Assembly: GCA_013360395.1 (NCBI GenBank) | Contig: JABWBQ010000034.1 | Location: 1-34,333 of the forward strand | DNA length: 34,333 nt | Direction of reading: 5' to 3' | Source: Flavobacteriales bacterium | GTDB lineage: Bacteria > Bacteroidota > Bacteroidia > Flavobacteriales_F > PHOS-HE28 | Shown here: positions 7,536-14,911 of the stretch, piece by piece | How the letters are laid out: each line of letters opens with the position of its first letter | Numbering within the stretch: position 1 is the first letter of the stretch | Made by a program: the position numbers and the translations under genes | Notes under the pieces: model-generated | The model's database searches: none | The model's input: the letters and a program-made list of their open reading frames with translations, nothing else | What the model was told of the DNA's origin: nothing

Positions 7536-9668
7536 ATGAGGTGGCTGCTCGTCATCACCCTGGGCATCGCGACCGCGCCTTCCCTGCTGGGGCAGGTGCC
7601 TGCGTCCGGGCGGGTCTGCCATCTTACCTTCAACGATAGCGTAGTGGACATTGGCCCGCTGGGGCTTGCCGTGGTCTCCAGCAGCACCCTGCATGCACCG
7701 GACCGGAACGGGGTGGTCGGTGCTTCGCTCCACCTCGAAGGGGTCACGGATTCGATCCATGTGGCCATGGCCGGTCTTGTCCCGGCCGCTCAGGCGTTCA
7801 CCTTTTCGATCTGGTATCGCTCCGCCTCACCCGAGCAACAAAGCCTGTTCTGTCGGCGGTCAACTCCTGCGGATACCACCACCAACCTCCACTGTGCGCT
7901 GAACACGAACGCCCCCTCCCAGCCCGTGTTGGAGCTGCACTATGGGACGTTCATCCATTGGAACGGCAGCGGCTCGGGCCAGAACGTCCTTGCGGAAGGC
8001 GTGCCGGGCCGGTTCACCGATGGTCGTTGGCATCATCACGTTCTCCAACGATCGTCGGATACACTGCGGATCTGGCACGATGGAGACCTCTATGCGGAGA
8101 CCCTGGCCTCCGGTGCTTTGGGAGGCGATCTCGATCTGGTGGTCGGAGGTGGTCCGTACGGCCTGAATGGCGACGTTGACGACCTTGTGGTCTATGACCG
8201 GGCATTGGACCACTCCGAGATCCAACAGCTTTACCACGACAGGGTCCCCTTGCGGTTCCTTGCTCCGGAGTCCACGGATGCCTATGCATGGGGCGATACC
8301 GCGTGGGTGAACTGGCGCTGGGATCCCGTTGCGGTCGGCGATTCGATCGACCTGGACCTCCGCCAGAACGGTGCGGGGGCATGGACCCCGATCGGCCATC
8401 CGGGCCTGACGGCCTGGACACCCTATCCCCTGCCCATGACCATGCCGGTCGGGACCACGGTCGAGCTGCGCATTCGCGACCGGTCCGATACCTCTCGGGT
8501 GGCCTATAGCGGCGGTTTCGTGGTGAGCTCGTACCGTTGGGATCCCGTGAGCCCCGCGCTCCCCTTCACACCACGCGACGGGGTCGGACTGTTGGCCCAT
8601 GCCGGGCAGATGTGGGCTTTGGGCGGATGGGACCCGCCCCATCATCCGCCGCACCACACCCATTCGGAGGTGTGGAGCACCATGGACGGACTGAACTGGA
8701 CACAGCATCCCGATGCACCCTGGCCGGGCCGGCATGTCAGTGGCTGGCTGGTGCACGATAGCGCGCTATGGGTGATCGGCGCGGACCCACAGAGCGGATG
8801 GCTCCAGGATGTGTGGCGGTCGGTCGATGGTGCCACATGGTCCCAGGTGACCGATAGCATCCAGGGCATGAACCCTTCGAGAACGATGCACCAAGTGGCC
8901 TCCATCGGCGACACGATGATCCACTTCGGCGGCCAGCAGGAAGCCTACGTTCCGGACAACCTCAATGAGGTATGGGCCAGCACCGATGGGATCGATTGGC
9001 AACAGCTGCCGGACGCCCCGTGGCCGGGGCGTGGCATGGTGTTGAACAGCTGCGTGGACGAGGATGGGACCTGCTGGCTCCTTGGTGGCGGTCGGCTTTG
9101 GGACCGACGTTGCTACAATGATGTGTGGAAGACCACGAACGGCGCGGATTGGGAGCTGGTGCTCGCGTCAGCGCCCTGGTCGCCCCGGTACTGGCACCAC
9201 GTGGCCTGGTTCGATGATCACATCTGGGTCGTCGCCGGTGTGGCCCGTCAGACCGACAACGCCGAGACCTGGTACTCCCCGGATGGGATCACCTGGCGCG
9301 AATTGAAGAACAGCCCCTTCCTTCCCAGGCATGCCGGTTCGATCTGTGTCTTCAACGATGCCCTTTGGCTGATGGCCGGCATCGCCTCGAACGATGCCTG
9401 GCGTCTGGTGAACACCTCGGTCCCGGCGGCCAATGACCCGTACCAGCTCCACTCCGATCCGCTCATCCACCCCAACCCCACCGACGGACCTGTAGATCTC
9501 GGGGAGCGTGTACGTTCCGTGTCGGTCCACGATCTCGCGGGACGCACGCTCATGGTCCAACGGAATGTCCGGACCCTGGATCTCGGCGGCCTGCAGGTGG
9601 GGTGTTATGTCATCGTGGTGGATGCCCTCGATGGTTCACGATCCAGCCATCGCGTGGTCCGTCGATAA
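7536..9668 (+). CDS. LamG and kelch-repeat T9SS cargo protein
   Basis: This 710-residue exported protein has a signal peptide (WLLVITLGIATAPSLLGQ). A LamG/concanavalin-like jellyroll follows (about residues 25-215, including F-T-F-S-I-W-Y-R-S and D-G-R-W-H-H, then N-G-D-V-D-D-L-V-V-Y-D-R-A-L). Next come an Ig-like segment (about 235-330) and five or six kelch-like blades (about 335-640), with recurring W-x-S-x-D-G-x-x-W and A-P-W-P/S-x-R motifs. The C-terminal 70 residues (from I-H-P-N-P-T-D-G-P-V) are a T9SS type A sorting domain. An in-frame TTG at 7530 is inside the promoter box, so ATG 7536 is preferred. Base composition and codon use look less GC-rich than its neighbours, which could reflect transfer. 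Function beyond a surface or secreted binding protein is unknown. Confidence 0.88.
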   Translation: MRWLLVITLGIATAPSLLGQVPASGRVCHLTFNDSVVDIGPLGLAVVSSSTLHAPDRNGVVGASLHLEGVTDSIHVAMAGLVPAAQAFTFSIWYRSASPEQQSLFCRRSTPADTTTNLHCALNTNAPSQPVLELHYGTFIHWNGSGSGQNVLAEGVPGRFTDGRWHHHVLQRSSDTLRIWHDGDLYAETLASGALGGDLDLVVGGGPYGLNGDVDDLVVYDRALDHSEIQQLYHDRVPLRFLAPESTDAYAWGDTAWVNWRWDPVAVGDSIDLDLRQNGAGAWTPIGHPGLTAWTPYPLPMTMPVGTTVELRIRDRSDTSRVAYSGGFVVSSYRWDPVSPALPFTPRDGVGLLAHAGQMWALGGWDPPHHPPHHTHSEVWSTMDGLNWTQHPDAPWPGRHVSGWLVHDSALWVIGADPQSGWLQDVWRSVDGATWSQVTDSIQGMNPSRTMHQVASIGDTMIHFGGQQEAYVPDNLNEVWASTDGIDWQQLPDAPWPGRGMVLNSCVDEDGTCWLLGGGRLWDRRCYNDVWKTTNGADWELVLASAPWSPRYWHHVAWFDDHIWVVAGVARQTDNAETWYSPDGITWRELKNSPFLPRHAGSICVFNDALWLMAGIASNDAWRLVNTSVPAANDPYQLHSDPLIHPNPTDGPVDLGERVRSVSVHDLAGRTLMVQRNVRTLDLGGLQVGCYVIVVDALDGSRSSHRVVRR

Positions 9669-9698
9669 CGGAGCGCCCACCCCGCTTGCCTTCACCCC

Positions 9699-9938
9699 AT
9701 GGGTATCCTCTGGAGCTTGATCGTGGGCGGCATCGCCGGGTGGCTGGCCGGCCGTTTGATGAAGGGCGATGGCTACGGCCTGCTCGTGAACATCGTGCTG
9801 GGGATCGTGGGCGGCTTCGTCGGCGACCTGGTCTTCGGGGTGCTCGGACTGAGCGCCACCCACCTCATCGGTCGCATCATCTGCGCCACCGTGGGCGCCG
9901 TGCTGCTGATCGTCGTGGTGCGGGCGGTGCGGAAGTAG
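9699..9938 (+). CDS. GlsB/YeaQ/YmgE-family small membrane protein
   Basis: This 79-residue protein has three hydrophobic segments separated by glycine-rich turns: I-V-G-G-I-A-G-W-L-A-G near the start, I-V-L-G-I-V-G-G-F-V-G-D in the middle and a C-terminal helix. This is the pattern of the transglycosylase-associated / GlsB-YeaQ stress-response family. It is expected in the inner membrane; the exact function of the family is not settled. A box resembling the promoter consensus (TGCCTTCA, 9687-9694) lies four bases before the ATG. The downstream DNA holds a dienelactone hydrolase remnant on the opposite strand that overlaps its 3' end. Confidence 0.9.
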   Translation: MGILWSLIVGGIAGWLAGRLMKGDGYGLLVNIVLGIVGGFVGDLVFGVLGLSATHLIGRIICATVGAVLLIVVVRAVRK

Positions 9939-10125
9939 ACCGTCGGTCCAGCACCTCGCGAAGGAACAGCAGCGTGTGCCGCCACGCGCGGGCGGCCATC
10001 CGCGCATCGTATCCGGTGCTCGCCGGGCCGGTGAAGGTGTGCCCGCAGCGTGCGTAGGTGGTCATCCGCCGGTCCGCACCGGCTGTGTTCATCTCGTCCA
10101 CAAGGGCCAGCAGCTTGCGGGGCAT
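9877..10125 (-). pseudogene. Remnant of a dienelactone hydrolase-family gene (C-terminal part)
   Basis: The frame encodes 82 residues whose first 58 or so look like the end of a dienelactone hydrolase: L-V-D-E-M-N-T-A-G-A-D, then Y-A-R-C-G-H-T-F-T-G-P, which contains the expected catalytic histidine, then G-Y-D-A-R-M-A-A-R-A-W and F-L-R-E-V-L. The Cys or Ser nucleophile and Asp parts of the alpha/beta-hydrolase are missing, and an in-frame TAG at 10135-10137 lies just upstream of the ATG. The last 23 residues are arginine-rich read-through antisense to the GlsB-like gene, so the original stop appears lost. I infer a 5'-truncated gene left behind when the neighbouring T9SS gene arrived. An AGGAGGA directly before the ATG could permit translation, so a short expressed peptide is not excluded. 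Confidence 0.6.
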
Positions 10126-10161
10126 TCCTCCTTCCTACGGCATGGCCGATCTTGGTCCCCG

Positions 10162-12063
10162 ATGCGTTCCTTGTCCCTGTCCCTTCTCCTGGCCACCTTC
10201 ACCGCGGCAGCCCAGGACACCCTCACCGTACAAGCCCTGCAGCGTGAACTGGTGGTGACCGACCCCTCCCAAGGCGTGCGCTACCTGCATAGGAAAGTGG
10301 CGCTGCCGTCTGCGGGCACGCCTGTACGGCGGATCCTGCTCACCCTCACCTACGCGTGCCCCGATAGCCTGAACTGTGCCGAATGGGACTACCTGGACCA
10401 TGTGTGGGTGAAGCCGCTGCACGGCACCGACACCATCGAGCTGGCACGCATGCTCACCCCGTACGGCAGCTACTACAAGCAGGGCTGGCAGTTCACATGG
10501 GCGTCCGACGTCAGTGAGCTTTGGCCCGTACTGCGCGACAGCGTGGAGCTGATCCACGTGCACCACGGCTATGAGCCCAACAACGACCGGGGCTGGGCGG
10601 TGAGCCTGGACCTGCACTACATCACCGGCAAGCCCATCGCGCCGATATTGGGCGTCCAGGAGCTCTACCGTGGGCACTTCGCGTACGGCGACAGCACCAG
10701 GCCCATCGAGCGGGAACTGGCACCGCGCACCGTGCACACCCTGCCCGGCGCCGAATGGCTGCGCATCCGCACCCAGCAGACGGGCCACGGCATGAACCCT
10801 TCCGACGGCTGCGGTGAGTTCTGCGCAAAGGGACGCAGCATCACCGTGGACGGCCGCGTGGTGCAGCACCGCAAGCTCTGGAAGGAATGCGCCAGCAACC
10901 CGCTGCAGCCGCAGGCCGGCACGTGGATCTTCGACCGTGCGGACTGGTGCCCGGGTGAGCTTCAGCCACCGGATCAGGTCACAGTGCCCTTACCGCCCGG
11001 AAAGGCGGAGCATGTGGTGGACATCCACATGGAGCCCTACACCACGGACAGCAGCACGGCTTTCACCAACCTTTCCGCCTATGCCGTGCAACTGGGCCGG
11101 GCCACCGCCGCGCACGACGCGATGATCACCGAGGTATTGGTGCCCAGCGATGCACCGCGCTACGCCCGCATGAATGCGACGCATGACGGCCCCCGGATCG
11201 TGATCGCCAACGCCGGAAGTGATACGCTGCGGTCGCTCACCATCCGCTACGGCAGCGTGGGCGGTGTGATGCGGACCTTTGAATGGCATGGCCTCCTGGC
11301 CTTCGGCGCCAGCGATACCGTGGACCTTCCTGGGCCGGTGGACCATGGAGCGGGACGCAAGGTGTTCCGGGCCGTGCTGGAGAAGCCGAACGGCAAAGGC
11401 GACGCCTGGCGTGCCGATAACAGCCTGCGCAGCCCGTATGCCCCGGTGGATGTGCTGCCCGCCACCGTTGTGCTGCAATTGCGCACCAATGCCCAACCCG
11501 AGCACAATGCGCTGCGTCTGGCCGATGCTTCCGGCAAGGTGCTGGTGGACCGGCCGCTCGGCTCCCTGCGCGCCGATACGCTCTACTCCGACACTTTGCA
11601 CCTGCCGCCGGCCACCTACCGCCTTCAATTGCAGGATACCGCCGGCGACGGGCTGGAGTTCTGGTACAACACCGAGGGTGGAAGCGGCTACCTGCGCCTG
11701 TTGGACAGCGCGGGTCGCCTGCTCAAGAACTTCGAAAGCGACTGTGGCAACGGCTTTGTCCATCTGTTCCGCACGGGCGGCACGCCCACCGTGGCGCCGG
11801 ACACCGTGCCGGTGATCAGCCTCTTCCCGCGCCGCACCCAGGGCCGCACACGGCTGGACTACTTCGCCAACGACCCCTCGATGCTGCACATCACGGTGAG
11901 CAACGCGGACAGCACCGCGATCCTGGAGATCAAGCCGCAGCAGCCCTTGAAGGAAGACTCCTTCCCCATCGACATTTCCTGGGCCAGGCCGGGGCGCTAT
12001 GTGGTCGCGGTGCTGCGCAATGGGCGCACGGTGTTCCGCCAGCGGATCCGGTTGGAGAAGTAA
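10162..12063 (+). CDS. PNGase F-like exported protein with T9SS-type C-terminus
   Basis: This 633-residue protein begins with a signal peptide (SLSLSLLLATFTAAAQ). Two halves of a peptide-N-glycosidase F-like fold follow. The N-half has A-E-W-D-Y-L-D-H-V-W-V, with Asp76 at the place of PNGase F Asp60, and A-R-M-L-T-P-Y-G. The C-half has T-G-H-G, G-C-G-E-F-C (Glu219, equivalent to Glu206), C-A-S-N-P and G-T-W-x-x-D-R-A-D-W-C-P-G. The residue matching PNGase F Glu118 appears to be His135 in my by-eye alignment. After this come an Ig-like part and a domain shared with the gene at 29726 (T-L-Y-S-D-T-L, then D-G-L-E-F-W-Y). The last residues (VVAVLRNGRTVFRQRIRLEK) look like a sorting-domain end. 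PNGase-type enzymes release N-glycans from glycoproteins; the changed residue makes the activity uncertain. Its 3' end is duplicated at 12750. Confidence 0.85.
   Translation: MRSLSLSLLLATFTAAAQDTLTVQALQRELVVTDPSQGVRYLHRKVALPSAGTPVRRILLTLTYACPDSLNCAEWDYLDHVWVKPLHGTDTIELARMLTPYGSYYKQGWQFTWASDVSELWPVLRDSVELIHVHHGYEPNNDRGWAVSLDLHYITGKPIAPILGVQELYRGHFAYGDSTRPIERELAPRTVHTLPGAEWLRIRTQQTGHGMNPSDGCGEFCAKGRSITVDGRVVQHRKLWKECASNPLQPQAGTWIFDRADWCPGELQPPDQVTVPLPPGKAEHVVDIHMEPYTTDSSTAFTNLSAYAVQLGRATAAHDAMITEVLVPSDAPRYARMNATHDGPRIVIANAGSDTLRSLTIRYGSVGGVMRTFEWHGLLAFGASDTVDLPGPVDHGAGRKVFRAVLEKPNGKGDAWRADNSLRSPYAPVDVLPATVVLQLRTNAQPEHNALRLADASGKVLVDRPLGSLRADTLYSDTLHLPPATYRLQLQDTAGDGLEFWYNTEGGSGYLRLLDSAGRLLKNFESDCGNGFVHLFRTGGTPTVAPDTVPVISLFPRRTQGRTRLDYFANDPSMLHITVSNADSTAILEIKPQQPLKEDSFPIDISWARPGRYVVAVLRNGRTVFRQRIRLEK
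12015..12062 (+). repeat. 48-bp direct repeat, copy 1 (3' end of the PNGase-like gene)
   Basis: Positions 12015-12062 recur at 12750-12797 with a single T-to-C difference near the end. This copy encodes the last residues of the PNGase-like protein and the first two bases of its TAA stop. The two copies are 735 bp apart and enclose the toxin-antitoxin module, like attachment-site duplications at an integrated element. Confidence 0.9.
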
Positions 12064-12085
12064 GTGGGCAGATCACCCAAGTCCG

Positions 12086-12097
12086 ATCCGATCGGAT
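12086..12097. repeat. 12-bp perfect palindrome
   Basis: ATCCGATCGGAT is its own complement and lies between copy 1 of the 48-bp repeat and the end of the toxin remnant. It could be a protein-binding or recombination site; no loop is present, so it is not a normal terminator. Confidence 0.4.
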
Positions 12098-12103
12098 ATC
12101 AGC

Positions 12104-12393
12104 CTAGGGTCCGAACTTCCGGTGTGACCGGCGTTTCAGGTGGCGCACTTGGTACAGACCACCTTATCACCTTGTACTTCGTAGATCCCGCGATACGGGA
12201 ACTTGTGCAACTTCTGGTAACGGAACGGCGGCCTACGTACTTCGAACACAGGGTTACTTTCCCGCGTGGCATAGGCTTTAGTGATCTCGGCAATGAAGCG
12301 CTCGCCCAAGCCTGGCACCTTGCGTTGGTAATAGTGATAAACCTCGGCGGCTTGCCGGATGGCAACCGCCTTTACCTCCAGCTTGTACTTCAT
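12104..12393 (-). pseudogene. RelE/ParE-type toxin with C-terminal frameshift
   Basis: The frame starting at ATG 12393 encodes a RelE/ParE-superfamily toxin-like protein: A-A-E-V-Y-H-Y-Y-Q-R-K-V-P-G-L-G-E-R-F near residue 14, P-F-R-Y-Q-K-L-H-K-F-P-Y-R-G-I-Y-E-V near 59, then G-D-K-V-V. It leaves the family pattern after that, ending VCTKCAT at a TGA (12136-12138), 85 residues. Adding one base at about 12156-12160 restores the expected ending, L-Y-Q-V-R-H-L-K-R-R, to a TAG at 12104-12106. The gene thus appears to have lost one base, removing the last strand and basic tail. It overlaps the antitoxin stop by four bases (ATGA), indicating translational coupling. A shortened but active toxin, programmed frameshifting or a sequencing error remain possible. 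Confidence 0.75.
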
Positions 12394-12644
12394 CCCTTGA
12401 ATCCTTCACGCATCATGCGGATGGATTCATCGGCGGTGTAGGACTTGGACCTCCCGCTGTGGTGGTCGGCCCGTTGGGCCTCCAACTCGGCGATCTCCTC
12501 GTCCGTGAGATCTTGGTCCTCCTCCATGGCTTGGGGAAACGTCTTTTTGTGCAAGTCCATGATCTGCCGGATCACGTTCTCATCCCTGATGCTGGCCAAT
12601 CGTTCCAACAGTTCCAATTTGGCCGCTGCATTGTCCATGGTCAT
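12390..12644 (-). CDS. Antitoxin of a RelE/ParE-type module
   Basis: This 84-residue acidic protein has a helical N-terminal part (A-K-L-E-L-L-E-R-L-A-S-I-R-D-E-N-V-I-R-Q-I-M-D-L) and a charged C-terminal tail (D-L-T-D-E-E-I-A-E-L, then Y-T-A-D-E-S-I-R-M-M-R-E-G). Bacteroidota antitoxins encoded just before RelE/ParE toxins often look like this. It would neutralise the toxin by wrapping it with the C-terminal tail; no separate DNA-binding domain is obvious. Starts at 12644 or 12638 are both possible. A good promoter lies at 12658-12690. The module is visibly more AT-rich than its surroundings, as expected for acquired DNA. Confidence 0.8.
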   Translation of the reverse strand: MTMDNAAAKLELLERLASIRDENVIRQIMDLHKKTFPQAMEEDQDLTDEEIAELEAQRADHHSGRSKSYTADESIRMMREGFKG

Positions 12645-12657
12645 GCGTTTCGTTCAG

Positions 12658-12690
12658 TAAAGATAGGGTCGGGCAACCTTGAAGATCAAG
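12658..12690 (-). promoter_or_regulatory. Promoter of the toxin-antitoxin module
   Basis: On the minus strand CTTG (12690-12687), a 21-base spacer and TATCTTTA (12665-12658) match the Bacteroidota -33/-7 arrangement closely. The start point would lie near 12651, a few bases before the ATG at 12644. Confidence 0.6.
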
Positions 12691-12749
12691 CCATGAACGT
12701 ATAAGCGACCTGCCGGACACGCCCACACGCAACGCTCGCGCGACCCTGG

Positions 12750-12797
12750 GCGCAATGGGCGCACGGTGTTCCGCCAGCGGATCCGGTCGGAGAAGTA
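12750..12797 (+). repeat. 48-bp direct repeat, copy 2
   Basis: Second copy of the 3' end of the PNGase-like gene, differing from copy 1 by one base. It still spells the C-terminal residues in frame (with Ser for Leu) and ends in TAG (12796-12798). It has no gene body attached. The following 100 bases up to 12902 show no convincing gene. Confidence 0.9.
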
Positions 12798-12902
12798 GCA
12801 CGAGGATCGTTCAAGCGCAATTCGCCTGCGGGTGGAAGCCATGCAGGAACGGGGTGCGGATGGGCCTGCGCTGGATGCCCCGCATGTTCCGGGCCATGCC
12901 GT

Positions 12903-14405
12903 TCAATCCAGGAACAGCAGCCTACGCACCGCGGTGCGTTCACCGGCCGTATCATACAGGCACGCCAGTCCGGGCCCTGTGATGGGTGTGGCGATCCGCT
13001 GGATGTCGCCCGTCAGCTCCGTCGTGAACACCAGGCGCCCCGCAGGGTCCCGCAGTTCCAACCGCCCGGCACCCGTGGCCTCCACCACGAGCACCCGACC
13101 TTCGGCACGGAGCGAGGGTCCCTTTCCAGCCCGGCTTTCCGGCACGGCCGTGGCGAAGGGAGCTTCATGGCAACCGATGTCGAAGGCCAGGCCCTGTGGT
13201 CGCGGTGTGCCGTCGAGGTCGTCCAGCACCACGGTCGACACGGCGGAAGTGCCGGCATCCACTTGCGGGGCCGCAGGACTTGCGGCGTGGTGGTCGCTGC
13301 CCGGTTGCACGAACAACTGGGCCAGCGGGGCGGCGACCATGCTGCCCGCGTCAAAGCCAAGCGTCTGCCAGTCGTCCAGGTCCAGCACCGTGGCATCGCC
13401 GTCCGGGCTCAGGCGCGGGGTCACGATGTTGTGGTCGCTCACGAAGCCGCTGAGCGCGTTGGCCGCCACCACGATGCTGCCCCGCCACGGATGTAGGTTG
13501 ATCAGGATGTTGTTGAGCGCCTGGTTCCCGGTGCATCCCTCGCCGATGTTGAGGCACCAGCGCCCATCCGCCGCGTTGACGACCGTGTTGTTGTACACCT
13601 TGTTGCCCGTGCTGGGCGCACCTCCGTCGATCCGGTACAGGCTGATGCCGCTGGCGTGGTTGTCGTACAACAGGTTGTTGTGGATCACGGCGTCAACCAC
13701 CCCGTCGCAATTGATCCCGCTCCCACCGCCCACGCCATTCCCGTGGATGGTGTTGCCGTAGATCCGTGCGTTCCCGATCACGCCGTCGCCACCCATGCTC
13801 TCGTCCCCGTTCATGTGGATGCCGTTCCCATGATTATCCGCACAAGTATTGAACCGGATGATGGGGTCGTCCGCGCTGTTGCTCACATAGATGCCGTGCT
13901 CATCCACGCTCCCGATGCACACGTTGTGTTCGATGACGACATGTTCGGCGAAACCCGTCAGGATGCCCCACTTGTAGTTGTTCGCACAGTGGTTGTGGCG
14001 GATCGTGATGTGGTCGGACAAGGCCGTGCGGATCCCGGTGCGGGGCATGTCGTTCACCGTGAATCCCTCGATCACCACCCATTCCACGCCTTCCACATTG
14101 ATGCCGTCAAGCCCGTTGTAGCTGCAGGGCGAGGTGATGTGCACCCCCGGTCCCGATGCCCGGAACACGATGGGCGCCGAAGTGGTGCCGCTGTGGTCCA
14201 TGGCGGCGAACCCGGGATAGTTGCCCGGATGCACGAGCACCGTATCCCCGGCCATCGCCAGGTCGGAGGCATGCTGCGGGGTGGCCCAGGCCGTGGCGAG
14301 GGAGAGGCCGCTGGCCGCATCGTTCCCCGTGGTGGATACGTGCCACGTACCGGCATGGAGCATCCCGGGCACAAGGAGACAGGCGAGCGCGGCGGTCGGT
14401 TTCAT
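12903..14405 (-). CDS. Right-handed parallel beta-helix T9SS cargo protein
   Basis: This 500-residue exported protein has a signal peptide (TAALACLLVPGMLHA). The N-terminal motif G-T-W-H-V-S-T-T-G-N-D-A-A-S-G then A-T-A-W-A-T-P-Q-H-A is typical of pectate-lyase-like beta-helix proteins. Residues of about 80-330 show repeating beta-helix turns, with many H-N and Y-N/G-N ladder positions (I-R-H-N-H-C-A-N-N, V-I-E-H-N-V-C, I-Y-G-N-T-I-H-G-N, V-Y-N-N-T-V-V-N). The C-terminal 80 residues resemble a sorting domain (G-R-L-E-L-R-D-P-A-G-R-L-V-F). Such proteins often bind or cleave polysaccharides, but no catalytic set can be assigned. The ATG at 14405 is chosen because it opens the signal peptide; an in-frame upstream ATG would add nine hydrophilic residues. 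Confidence 0.88.
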   Translation of the reverse strand: MKPTAALACLLVPGMLHAGTWHVSTTGNDAASGLSLATAWATPQHASDLAMAGDTVLVHPGNYPGFAAMDHSGTTSAPIVFRASGPGVHITSPCSYNGLDGINVEGVEWVVIEGFTVNDMPRTGIRTALSDHITIRHNHCANNYKWGILTGFAEHVVIEHNVCIGSVDEHGIYVSNSADDPIIRFNTCADNHGNGIHMNGDESMGGDGVIGNARIYGNTIHGNGVGGGSGINCDGVVDAVIHNNLLYDNHASGISLYRIDGGAPSTGNKVYNNTVVNAADGRWCLNIGEGCTGNQALNNILINLHPWRGSIVVAANALSGFVSDHNIVTPRLSPDGDATVLDLDDWQTLGFDAGSMVAAPLAQLFVQPGSDHHAASPAAPQVDAGTSAVSTVVLDDLDGTPRPQGLAFDIGCHEAPFATAVPESRAGKGPSLRAEGRVLVVEATGAGRLELRDPAGRLVFTTELTGDIQRIATPITGPGLACLYDTAGERTAVRRLLFLD

Positions 14406-14552
14406 GCCCCATAACAACGGACCACGGGGCACTTCCGGTCACCGATCTCGACGAACGGTCGCTGCGCTGCCACGGGCCCCATGCCCGGTGATCCCGAATG
14501 GCGGCGTGCCCCATGCCGGCGTAGAACACCCTGCGCACTCTCCGACCATCGC

Positions 14553-14574
14553 GATGTTCTCGCTCGGCTCCGCC
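14553..14574 (+). repeat. Intergenic direct repeat, copy 1
   Basis: The 22 bases here are identical to 14827-14848, and similarity continues for about 26 more bases (18 of 26 by eye). The stretch lies in a 506-bp region without a supported gene (14406-14911). Confidence 0.75.
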
Positions 14575-14598
14575 TGCGGGATGGCTGCGTTAGTGCGT

Positions 14599-14770
14599 GC
14601 CGAGTGAGGTTGGCCGAGGGCCTCCGGCCCGCCTTTGCTTCAAGGCCGCTCACGACGCACGGTCCGTCACACTCGCTGAACTAAGCGGCAAAGAAGCGGG
14701 ATGCCGTGTTGCGGCCGGAGGCCGCGACAAGTCGCGCGACCTCACCCGGCATCCGCGGCAGGCACTCGGC
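14599..14770. repeat. Imperfect long inverted repeat in non-coding DNA
   Basis: Outer arms GCCGAGTG (14599-14606) and CACTCGGC (14763-14770) are complementary. Inner arms GGCCTCCGGCC (14619-14629) and GGCCGGAGGCC (14713-14723) are perfect complements over 11 bp, and each is itself nearly palindromic. Further weaker complementarity exists between them. No open frame with normal protein features was found. It may be a mobile or regulatory repeat, or a structured RNA. Confidence 0.55.
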
Positions 14771-14826
14771 CCCTGCATGCCCAGCCCCGCGCAGGCCGAG
14801 CCGAGCGCCAACAACGAATCGCCTCG

Positions 14827-14848
14827 GATGTTCTCGCTCGGCTCCGCC
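14827..14848 (+). repeat. Intergenic direct repeat, copy 2
   Basis: Exact copy of 14553-14574. Together with copy 1 it brackets the inverted-repeat structure at 14599-14770. It ends about 60 bases before the 3' end of cphA. Confidence 0.75.
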
Positions 14849-14911
14849 AGTGAGAGGGTTGCATTCGTGCGTTCGTTGTGAGGATGGACCGTATGTAGCC
14901 CATCATCCACA

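Noticed and set aside
12800-12902. Short minus-strand ORF of 28 codons just after the beta-helix gene
   Set aside because: Too short, no ribosome-binding site and no recognised family; kept only as a possible remnant.
14553-14848. CRISPR array
   Set aside because: Only two repeat copies, separated by 252 bases of structured DNA, without regular spacers or cas genes.
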